Shown here one piece after another: positions 22,294 through 34,500 of a stretch of 64,000 nucleotides of DNA (the stretch's first letter is position 1; each line of letters starts with the position of its first letter). The stretch covers positions 4,138,314 through 4,202,313 of the forward strand of contig OZ026595.1 of NCBI GenBank assembly GCA_964020085.1. The letters are read 5' to 3'. Source of the stretch: Micromussa lordhowensis (taxonomy: Eukaryota > Cnidaria > Anthozoa > Scleractinia > Lobophylliidae). A program made the translations under genes and the position numbers. A model generated the notes under the pieces. It was not told the origin of the DNA, did not search any database, and saw only the letters and a list, made by a program, of their open reading frames with translations.

Positions 22294-22507
22294 AATAGCA
22301 CTGGTATAAAGTTAAGTTGTTCACTGGCAGATAACAGCCAGAATGGTTTCTTTTTTAGGCTTTTTGACAGGGAAAATTTTTAAGCAGTTTTTCGGCAAAT
22401 CCAATATGGCGACCAATCTTTTACCATATTTGGAAGTGGTAACAAGAAAGTTATTTATCCTTCGTAGCTATGGTAACCGCATTGAGAACATTGGAAAAGA
22501 AGTCAAA
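22294..22507. promoter_or_regulatory. Bidirectional promoter region of WDR34 and FAM184A
   Basis: Only 214 bp separate the WDR34 ATG (minus, 22293) from the probable FAM184A ATG (plus, 22508). The segment includes CCAATATGGCGACC at 22401-22414, with a CCAAT and a YY1-like ATGGCGAC. An open frame in phase with FAM184A extends back to 22343, so a longer N-terminus cannot be excluded. Transcription starts are not visible from sequence. Confidence 0.6.
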
Positions 22508-25500
22508 ATGGCTGCGAGCAAGACAGCTTCGAGTTTCCACAGTATGCCGCATAGAAACGGCACTTACGTAGCCAGTCATGGGAGTAATTCTAGTGCGGAT
22601 GCTACTCCAGACTTGCATCTTAAGATGTCGAAGAAAATCGCCCAACTTACGAAGGTTATTTACGCGCTAAACACCAAGAACGACGAACACGAAAATGTTT
22701 TGGAAAACATGAAAACAGCGCATGAAGAGGAGATGCAGAAACTGATGGCGGAGACGAAGGAGAAAATGAACTATTTCAAGACAAGGCTAGGCGCTGTTTC
22801 GGAGCAAAGGCAAAAGATCGACATGCTTGAATCGCATTTAGCGAAGGAACGTCTTCAACGAGAGGAAGCATTATCGGAATTTGAGAAGTTCAAGCGACGA
22901 AATGGGGAGGATGAAGCTCGATTAAAATCAGAGTTTTCCGATAAGATATTGGTGATGTCAAAGGAATTACTGGCCGCCAAAAAGCAGTTTGAAGAGCGCT
23001 TGAAAGATTTTCAAGCCGCTAGGAAGTTGCTGGAGGATGACAGAGACACAGCTATTGAAAAACTGACGAGCGAACACCATGATGAAATCGACCAGCTCAT
23101 GAAAGCTCACCGCGTTCGGTATGACGAAGTTGTGAAAGAAAAGGAAAAGCTTGAAAAAGAATATCAGCAAAAGCTTGCGCTTGTAGAGTCCTCTGGAGAT
23201 TTTGCTGTAGAGGAGAGGCGGAGAATTGAATCTGAATATCAAGAAAAAATTGAAAAACTGAAGGCATTTTACGAAAATGAACTCGCAGCTTCGCGTGCAT
23301 TGCAGGAGACTTCGAAAGAAACACAGTTAAAAGAGTGGGAAAAGAGGGAGAAGATGCTTAAATTGGAATGGAACAGACAAGAAAGAGTCTTTAAGGACAG
23401 GATTTCGGAGTTACTGAATCAACTTAGTGACGGAGAACAGCAAATGTCAATCTTGAGAGCCCAACTTAACGAGCTGGAGTCAAAACTCCAAGGGAAGGAG
23501 GGAGACTCGTCAGATTTGGCGAAACAGCTAGAGGACGCGAGGCTAGAGGGATCTAGAGCTTTAAAGAGTTTGAGGGATACAGAAAACAATTTGACTGTAT
23601 CCAAAAAACGTTGCGAAGAGCAAGAGGAGGAAATCGGCCGACAATCAAGTAAGTTAGTTCATTTATGTGTACAGTAACAATCTTACATTGTTATTCTAAG
23701 TGTTGAACAATAAGTTAGTGTTGTGGTGTAATTGTTGTGGCAGTGTATCTAAATTAATTTTAAAGCGAAAATTCGTTTTATCTATTGCATTTAAGTGCAG
23801 TTTTCCTACCTACTTGAGAAGGTTATTATTGACTTGGGATCAAGTCATACTATTTTGTTTTGAATAGTGTGTTTCAATGTTATGATATTGAGCAGGTGTG
23901 ACTTTACTGTGCTTGAATCAAACTCAACAGGCTACCAATGAGAGTAGTGTATTCTCGTGATTGATAATTGTTTTTTCATAGAATCATGTATATTTAAACA
24001 ATGGCCTCCATTTCACACCAAAATATGCATTCATGGAGGCTATTATATTTATTACCCTTCAAATATTTTTTTTGCAAAATTTACAGTTTTGAAAAGTGGG
24101 GAATATCAATCGGATATTCCCCCAGTTTTAGTTGAGGCATATTATGTGACACATTTAGACCTATTGCACATGAATGAAAATATTTGATGCATTACATATA
24201 CCTGCAGGAAACATTTTCAAAACCGGCCATAGACTTAGTTTTAACTTTTTAGTTTAAAAAATCGTAAGTGACAAACATTATATTTGTAAAAACAGATGTG
24301 TACAAATCTCCATCTCTTGACATTGCCATCGCAGGGTTAAAAGTAGCAAACTGTGAGTTCATCCATTTCAAATACATTCCACATTCACTAACTTGTATTT
24401 ATGGTCATTTATTGCACCTGTCACTGATCTGTAACACATAAAAAATAATCGCTACACTCTATCACACTGTGCAATACTTTGTGATCACATAATAATTGCT
24501 TTTACACTCTATGAATATAGCGAATCATTCATGCTGAAGTTATGTCATTTTAATCATTCTGTAATTTGCATAATAATATTGCATATAGTGCAAACTAATT
24601 ATGTGGCAATGGGTGGCTAGCATTCATACAGGTACAGTCTTTTTTCCATTCATCACACAGAAATCTAGCTGCCTGCATATATCTACAAATCCATAAATTA
24701 TAAACATTGATAGAAACACAAGACTTGATTGTCAATAGAAGGGTTTGCGAATGTTTTGCAAGGCAACAAAAGGCCATTTAGGACCCATTTAAAACAAAAA
24801 AGGTCACACTCCCACACTTTCTGACGAACATTAGCTTACAAATATTGTAAAATTGTTTAACAGTGCAAATCAGCAAGCTTGACGCAGCTAAGCTATCTCA
24901 AGAGACGACTATCAAGGACCTAAAAGCCAATATAATCAGTCTGCAAAGCAAACTGAACAAGCTTGAGAGTGAACATGATGAACTGGGGAAGAAGTTTAGT
25001 TCTCACACAATACAAGCTGATTCTGAGGTCAAACGACTTCAACAGGTAAAAATATAATAACAGATTGTGTACAGCTAAAAAGCTTACATATGCAGCTATA
25101 CAAATGAAATTTATATGTATACTGTAGCCTGTAATGGCAAGCAACTTACAAACCATTTAGTCACGATGACATAAGCAAGACAAATTCATGAAGTGATTTA
25201 AACCTAAACAGAATGACTTATGACTCATTGACACCTGTGCCGCCCGTAACCACCCGAAGAAAAGCAGGTAGGGACAATAATTGCCTTTCTACCCTTCCTG
25301 AAGACTTTTTGAGAGAGCTCTGGGAGCAACCATTTTGAATAACAAAGGAAATAACCGAATTCTGCCCATCCAGTTTCACTGGGCAGTCTGCATCTATGGC
25401 GCATGCCTGAAATGGTTGCTCTCAGAGCTCTCGTTTTCCGACCGCTGGTCAAGGAAAACAAAGACTCTGGGAACGAGATTGTGTTGAGGACAAATAAACC

Positions 25501-28500
25501 AATCAGAATGGACTTTCTGAGCATCTTTTTAGACGACTTTAGGGGTCCTAGAAAGATGGTTTTTCTTCTTAGAATTACATGTGTCTTTCGCTTTATTTTC
25601 CATTGTTTCCTCAAATGTTAGCCATTATGTAGTACAAGAATGGAAATTCTGTTGTACAGTGTATTTGGTTTCGTTTTGTCCTCCGAAGTCAATAATTACC
25701 TCATTTTTGCATATTCAAGTTTCTCAACTTCCATGGGACATTTTGTCATGCGGTAAAGAAATAATTTAATTTCTTGTTTTCTTATCAGTTTTACATATCA
25801 AGTTGAGTTCTTTTTGTTAATCTTTTTTTGGCCCTTCATTTATTTAACTTTAAATAAACGATGTCTTGAAACCTGAATTGTGTCTGTGGTTACTGTACAT
25901 GTGGATTATTCTTGTGTTTTTGCTCACTCCGAAATATTCCAAAAAATGCTGGGGAATTAAGGGTGGGTCGCGGGCAATTTCATTCAGGCGTCAATAGGTT
26001 AATATTTACTAGAACTGACTGATCACTCTTTATGCCAGTCTTGCAGTTGATAAACATCATAGCAAGACTGACCAGTCAGTTCCAACAGTATAACACTACG
26101 GATTGGCAAATATACTTCCTGTGACTCTGACAGTGTGACTTTTCATCTAGTTGTATAAAATGTCAGTCCTCAGTGGCAATCCTTTTCAGTCTGGAAGTCC
26201 CCAGAAGGGGGATACTTTCATATTTAAGCTATATGGGTATTTGCCACAGTGAAGGGTATGGTTTTCAGACCATTTAGGGTGTAGAAATCACACAGGTTTT
26301 GTCTACTACATGGGATACAATAATTAAATAATTTAGTGTGGAACAGGGTTCTTAATACCCAGGGCCGGGTTGTTCGAAAGCTGGTTAACGCTAACCCAGG
26401 ATTAAAACTTAACCGAAGCATTGATTTTTCTTGTATAAAAATGTTTTTCGCTTCCTATTTTTTTGTTTAGTTTGAGATTATTCAAATTCAAAAGAGAAGG
26501 CCGAACAATATAAACAGAAAACCTCTCCGAAAAGTTGCGAAACTGAAATCAAAATTCTCGCTAACCCTGGGTTAGCTTAATCGGGCTTTGAACAACCCGG
26601 CCCAGAGCTCTATATTAGAAATTGAAAGTCAGAAGTGACTTTGCAAGACATTGGTTTAGCTAGCATATGTTGGACTATGATTATAGTCATTTCGATAAAG
26701 TTTCAGCGTGGAAAATATTTAATCTGGGATAGGATAGGGGTTTCTGTTGTCTAGTCTAGAACAGGGTTACAAAATCAATCTGATCATGGTCTAGCATAGG
26801 GTAAGGGTTTCACACCCCTACCCCTACAGAGTACCCCTGCCCCCAAATTCCCCTTACTTAAATTATCATACTATGCGAACTGGCTCGTATAATTTTGTTG
26901 TTTTCAATAGGAAATTGAGAAACTCTCAAAGGAAAAAGCAGACTTGCAGTCAAAATATAATGCCGAGTTGAAACGAGCTAATGAACAGTCCTCCAGCAAG
27001 GAATCGTCATTGAGAAGAGAACTAGAAGAGGTTACAGCAAAGTTGAAGAGAGATCACAGCAAGGAACTAGAGGAAACAAAAACAAAACTTGGCAATGAAC
27101 ACAATGCAAATGTGAGGACTTTGCAACAAGATTTTCAAGAGAAATTATCGCAAAAGGAGAAGGACCTCTTAGAAAAGTCGGAGCAAGAACTTGAAAGATT
27201 GCGTGTGGAGAAAAATGAAGTCATTGCCCAATTTGAAAGCCATTGTAATGATTTGAAAATGAAGTTGAAGTCTTCTGAGGAAGAAGTAGAGAGATTAGAG
27301 AAACTTGTTCACGATAGTGAAAAAGGACTTGGGTCTGCATCGTCGCACATTGACAGTCTGAAAGAAGCGCTCAATCAGACTAAAGCAGAATTACAGAAAA
27401 CCAAGAGTGACTTGAAGGAAGCTCAGAGCAACTACGCAAAGTCAATGGTAAGAATATGTACAATACTTGTCTACTAGTACACTATGGTATATTGCATGGT
27501 GGTTCTATTTTGGTTGCTTTTATTCCTTAAATTTTATTATTTTTTTTCATTTAGTTCATGTATGGTTACTTTGTGAGGTTGATAGAGATATTTCCACCTT
27601 TCAGTGTACAAGAGTAGCAAAGTGTAGAGCTCTGTATGTAACTGTTTGTGTAAACAGGATTTGCAATCAGAAGCATGATCTGTTTCCCTTTTGTATTCTC
27701 TTGATTGATTAGACAATGTAAAGTGATTGAAGACTACAACTGTTTCATTAGAGGAACTGTATTTTCTTTAGGATGAAATGTACAGGCTTCAAGCACTCCA
27801 CGACAAAGCACGAAAGGATGCAGAAATTGACTTGAATGCTCGGCTAGAATCACTCACAAATGAATTGGACACTAAATGGAGTGAGAGATTAAGGTGGGCT
27901 TTTGAGGTTAATGATCTGTGTGACAGAAATAATGTTATATTTAAGTACATTGTACATTGTACATTGTACTTCTGATTGAAGAATATATGGCCTTTGATCC
28001 CTCACAGTCACAGATGAAACTGTGAAAACAGTCTCTAATAAAAATATTATTTTGTTGAGTAAAATTTTGAATGTTCTGTGTTTGTGGAAATCTGTTATAC
28101 ATGTATATCGAGTTCGTGTACTTACAACTCAGCTGTAGTCAAGGTTGTTTTTAGGATGCTTGATGAGCCATTTTGACTGTGAACTTCAACAACTTTAACT
28201 CACATGATCTAACATAGAGAGAACATTGTGTGGTTCCAGTCCATACCCCCACCACGGAGGGAATTGAAAATTCCGAAGGGGAAGGGGGGTCAAAGACCCA
28301 GGAAATTCCAGGGGGAAGGGGGGTTGTATGATCGATTTAGTTTCCAGAGGTCTTTTGATTCAATTCGGATTTGAGTGTCGATCTAGCTGTTCAAAAATCC
28401 TCTCTTACCTACTAAGTAGAACTTTCACATGAAAAATAGTGGCTTGAATACTTGTTTTTGACTCGCAAATTATATTTGAAATACATTTTCCTTCTTCAAA

Positions 28501-31500
28501 ATGCATTTTGGAAGCTAACAAATGCGAAGAACGTGTCGTTGCGTGGACATGGCCGCCATTACTTGTTACCAGTCCACATTCAGTCACCTTGTAAACCGAA
28601 AAGCACTGGAGACTAGCCTAGTTTGTTTTCGCATCGGTCTTCGAAGTGGCAGTCGATTTCTTTCATGAAAATTAGTTTCTTTATAAAGGTAGAAATGATG
28701 TTACGATTTCACACACTTGAGAATTTCGTATCCCTGTTTATCTCTGTCTATTTGTATGTAGTTTTGCTGTAAAATTGGCTTTCGTCTCGAGTCTGTTAGC
28801 GATCATGTCCGCAATAAAAGTACAGTGTCAATTTCATCCACACGCATTTTATCAGTCCTTAATGGACATTGTACCACATTTACAAAGGGAGTTGGTCGTG
28901 TTGGAAGGTAATTTGACAAGTTTCCATTTTATCTCTTCTTTTAAAGCATGTTTCACTAATCTTGAGTGCTTTCTTTGCGAGTATCTTCAGATATAGATGT
29001 TACAATCGATCTAGAATATTTTAAAAGCTTAGTACTTATGTGCAATGCAGATGGCTAAATGTTTGGAGTGTTTACTTTTACTTAACACACTTTCTTGCCA
29101 AAACCATTTTCTCCAGAGGGTATGGGGGGTGTACAAAATAGTAGTGGAAATTCCGGAGGGGTGGGGGGTTAATATACTGGTCAAAAAATGGAAATTCCGG
29201 GGAGGGGGGAGGGCTTACGTGAAATTCCCTCCGTGGTGGGGGTATGGATATTTTCTGGAACTACACATTGTTCATTACAAGCATTCAAAATTTGCATCAA
29301 ATAATCTTTTTTAAAAATGAACACTCGTTCAGGTATATTGAATATTTAGATATTATGGTTTTTGTTAAAGGTGCAATCCTTATTTTGAAAGTAGTTTTCT
29401 ACAAAATTTAAAAATTATGGTCCAATGATAATCTGTACAGTGTTTGTGTGAAATCTTTGTCTTCCTTTTCCTTTCTTTTTCTCTTTTCTGACAATTTTTT
29501 AGGGACGAATGCTTTAAACTACGCTCACAACTGAATGAACAACACAGAGAAGAAAACAGAGCGTCACTTGAGGAACTAACAAATATGAAAGATATTCAGA
29601 GAGATGAACTAAGAGCAGAACTGCAGAGAAAAATTGATGTTCTGAGGAAAACTGTAAGTATACTGCCAGTACATGTATGTCTATTGGCATCTTGACAAAT
29701 CTACTGGTATGCAAAATATAAACGCATCACATTGCAGGGTTGATGTTACCATTAAACCTAGGTTGTATAGCGTCTCATTTCTCCTGAGACTCATCTCGTT
29801 TTTCTCGAGATGAGTCTTGAGAGAAACGAGACGCATCTCGCGAGACGGCGGTAACTTACTTTTGAGCGGTACTGTAAGTCTCTCATCCTGTCATCAATTC
29901 TACTCCTGCTGGAGAATTGCCTTTAACTTCCACCTGAAAAATTATTATTATTGAAGCTTTGCAGTGATTCGTAAATCTACTACTGTCACAGATCAGTTTA
30001 CCCTACCTTGCAGTTGCTCTTGTGTTTGAAATTACAACTTTGGGGTCTGCTGACTAACCAAACCAGCATATAATTGTGATGGAGAATTTTCTTTCTTAAC
30101 ATTCAGCAACAATGTAACTGAACTGTTTCATCCTGTAAATTTTCTTCACTGTTACGGATGAAATTCATGGAGGCAGGTGTGGAAAGTGAAGAGGTTCTTA
30201 GCTGACAATGAAAAGAATTCTAGCAATATAAAGTTTACAACAGACAGCTGGGCGATTTTTGATGTTGGTATAGTAGAATGAGCTACTCAACTGTGGTTTT
30301 CTATCACATACAGGTTGCCCATCTTGCTATTGCTAAGAAATGTATTCTTGAACACTCCAAGAAGTTTGTTAGTACAAGATGTTTTTGAAACTGTTGCACA
30401 ACCAGTTATTAATAAATACTTCTGTCAGTAGTACTAGCTTTTGTGAAGTCTGCTTATTGAAGTCTACCTTATGATAAAGTTGCATGTATCTTTTTATGGA
30501 AAAAAGGTTGCACTATTGAATAATTATATTTCTTGTAATATATGACTGATTTATAATGGTACCACAAATAACTATGAATGCATGACATTCATTAAGGACA
30601 TTTAATTAATAACAAGCTGAACTTATTTTATCCAGATTGCCGAAGCCAGAAGTGACTTGGAAAAGGCCAACCGAAATGCCAGTACAACTGAGCTTGATTT
30701 GCGTAAAGAACTTGACACACAGAGACGGCACATGGAGGAAGAAATGGCTGCTTTGTGTCTTCAACATAGCAAGCGACTTGAAGAGATGATAGAACAACAC
30801 AAGGAAGAGTTAAGGAAACTTGAGGGGATAAAAGATGAAGAACTAAAGGTATTGCTGAGATATGAAAGAAGGACCAGGGGTGGGAAGTGCTCCCTATAAT
30901 GGCCTATTATATCAGCCCAATCCTTACAGTCAAAACAATTTCCTGGTTTTCTTTTCACTGTACCAAAGGGCAGCTCTATCGCTTTTGCTTTTTTCTGGTT
31001 GACATGGCAACAGCATGAAAACGTTGTCGTGTGGTCTGGCCGTGTCAAAACAAGGATGGTATGTAATATGATAATGATGCGTCAACAGATTGTCACAATG
31101 ACTTGTTAACATTCCATCAATGGCAATTAGTGAAGAAAACACTACTTTGTCCATAACTTCTCATAGAAACAATACTTTTTAATTAAAAAAAAAAACAAGA
31201 ATAGGAGTAAGATTCAGGGGCCATGAATATTGTAATTTCCTATTTTCATGGCCTTGCTGAAACCAATAAAGTTTTCATGAAAATTCTTTCTTGGCTCATG
31301 AAAATCTTTTTCATGGCCATGAAAAGTCATAACTGATCCAGAACTGAAATTAATGGCCATTAAAATCTGTTTTCATGCCCACGTTAAATTTAATTTGGTC
31401 ATGAAACATATACCACTAGATTTCATGGCCCATGAAATTGAAAGGAGGTAAGAAACTGGCCACACCTGAATTGAATGGGTCACAAAACTAAACTATGGTG

Positions 31501-34500
31501 AAAAATTTCATGGGCCATTAAAAATTCCCTGTTGGTGGTGCTCTCATGGGCCATGAATTTTGCATGCCATTAAAATCCATGCAATAAACATCGTGAAAAT
31601 CTGGTGGTAAGTTCATCGTTTTTTTTTTTTCAATACCATGAAAATTCCATTAAGTAACATTTTATGACCCCATCAAATTTAATGGTATTTTCATGGATTT
31701 TTAATGTTCTTTGATTTCAGAATATAAATTTCATGGGCCCTTAATTGGGAATTTTTAACAGGGTTTTAAGAGGGGTTTCATAGATTTTTAATGCTTTTTT
31801 CGTGGGATTTTCCCCATGAGAACTCTGTGATTTTCACAAGATTTTAATGGGTTTTGGTTTCGTACTGGGAGCATGAATAGACCAAAATGACCGTTCCAGG
31901 GACCGCCATGCTGGAACTTGCTAGTACAATGGCGAGGAGCACTGAGCATGCAATAGCGAATGCCACTGACCAGAAGTACCAGCCACTCTTTGTTGTTAAC
32001 TTTGTTAAATTGCATTTAACAGCATTTAAAGACATTTTCTGTCAAAATGGTTATATACAAAAGGGTAAGGGGGTGGATCTTAGAGTAGAACCGGCCTGTA
32101 TAAAGCTTTGTATAGTACTCCCACGCCAAGAACAAGGATTGTAGCTGCTGAAAGATCTTATATTTTACGTGTATGTTCATATATCATCTTTTTGCATTAA
32201 GGAATATGAGAGCAAGCTGCAGAAGAGTCACAGAGATGAGATCACGTCCCAACTTCAGGCCAACAAACTCATGGTAGATGCTGTCAAATCTCAAGCTGAA
32301 CAGAAACGAGTCAAAGACATTGAAGAGTTGACAATTCAACATGAAAATGAGCAAGGTCAGTTATAAATGTATGTGGTGAGGGATGTCTAGTTTTGCATCC
32401 AAAGTGAGAGTTGGTTAATGACTACACAATCTCGAGAATGTTTTACAACTTTCACTGGTAAAGAAAGGATTGTAGATTTAATTTTAGTATTGGTTACCAA
32501 CCTCACACAAAACAATACCAAAAATTTGAAACCCAGTCATTACAGGCTGCCACACATCACTTGATTGGTAATGAATCATGTAATGTTTAATGTTTTAATG
32601 ATCAAATCATGCCTTTTTTCATATTCTATTTATGCCTAGATGTAAGCGTCATTATTTAAAGCCAGTACAGTAGCTGTGACCTAAATGCATGTTGTTTATT
32701 TTTTTAGAAAATATGAGGAGTGAGTTGCTGCGTGTCCAACAGGAAGAAATGCAGCGATTGCAAAGGGAATTTGAGGTTCAACTAGCAGGAATGAAACTTC
32801 AGCTGCAGCGAGCCAATGAATTACACTCTAGAGATGTAAGTGGATATCACTTAATGAGAGTTATTAAGCATTTGAGGGCAACATTTCCAACTATCAGCTG
32901 ATCATTGACAATAGATAGTGCCACTACTCAACAGTCCAAAAGGCATATTGTGCCTGATTTGTATACATGTATGGTACAGGTCATTACAGATGGCAGAGCA
33001 CACTTGAACAATGTAAATAATGTTAATGGCCCATAACCGTCCAGTCAAGAATTGCCTTGCTTTATTATTGGAGACTACAGTGTACTAACTTATTATTTCA
33101 AAGGAGAGGATTAACAGGCTTAGAACATTCTTGCCCCCTCCCTCCCTGCTAACTAAGCAGCGCATAAAATATATCATAATCCTAGACAGTCCCTTGAGTG
33201 ATTTTACTTCACCCGTGAAATAAGATAATACACAATTGAATACATACTAGGTATGTATAATTAGACAATAAAGGGTGGGACATACAGTGCAACATATTTG
33301 CATGCAATGTTGCATGCAACAATTTCAGGGGTGGACACAATGCAACTTAGCCATTGTGTGCAATATTGCATGATTGTAATATTTTGCCTCAGAATGTTAT
33401 GCCACACAATTTCATTGTTCCTTAAGTTTTTATTTAGTTTTGACCATTTCACATTCTTACTGTTAGATGTTGTTTCACAGGTTATATGTAAATAAATCAC
33501 TGTAGCCTGGTCTACACTAGCAATATATTTAAATAGATGTGCTCTCTGAATATTTACAGGAATCAGAGCACCAGAATCACATAGAGGAATTAAAGCAGCA
33601 GATAGAAGAAAGACAGTATCAGATTAAAGAACTGGACGAGGAGATCAACCAGGTGAGAAGCAACATGGAGGAACTACAACGTGAAGTGCAAGCAAAGGGC
33701 CAGGAAATATTGAGTGTCCGACGAGAGGCTAACTCACAAATTAGGTGAGGTGCTTGTTAAATTTGGTGCAATAGACCATAGGGTTTTGCATCAGTTTTCT
33801 TTTCTTTTTTTGTGGGGGGACTTAACGTCAGTTTTTTGGGAGCTGAGGGGGCTTAAGCAAAGAATTGGTTCATGCTTAGCGTGTGTATAGCGAGTTATGG
33901 ATTTAGCGGGAAGTTTGGTTTTCACAAGAGAAGCTTAAGAGTTGCTGGAGCGACAACAACGTGGGCACTATAAAATGTTTTATTTGTGATTGACGACAAA
34001 GTTCTCACAATTCACAGTGAAGGAAAACAAAGGATCTGATTGCCTGGTTAAAAAACATACCACAGTCAGTTGAGCAACAGTTGTACGAAAATGCGTCACA
34101 TGGTTCCTAAAATTGGCAATGACAAATTTGCTTTTTCAAATTAATGGAAATGTAGGCGCAAACAAAGTCAAATACTCAGTGAAAATGTAGACAAAAGGAC
34201 GAAAAATACTCAAGCTTTAGCAAACATCTTAGCTTAAAAAGTGTTTGGATTGGTTCAGAATGGGTAAACTCTACCCAAATTTTGCAGTTAAAATTAAACT
34301 GCACATGTCATGTTATTTCCCAGCATGGGCTTTTCAATATCCTGACTGTGGAGGCAAGTTTTAGTCCCTTGAATGTCATATTTTTGAAGAATTGCATATA
34401 AAGTCTTTTCAGGGGACGGGTTAACATTTACCGGTATGTTTATTTGTATTTTGCGTTACAGGAAGCGTGAAGAAGATTTGGCCAAAGCACACCAGAAAGA

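Noticed and set aside
22343..22507. 55-residue N-terminal extension of FAM184A
   Set aside because: In frame, but similarity to FAM184A begins only after the ATG at 22508, and the extension overlaps the likely promoter. Kept as an alternative start only.
22967..23604. Antisense frames inside FAM184A exon 1
   Set aside because: Shadows of a long coiled-coil exon rich in GAA/AAG codons.
25212..25620. 129-codon minus frame in FAM184A intron 2
   Set aside because: It overlaps what looks like a dispersed repeat (CTCTGGGAACGAGATTG), with no protein similarity.
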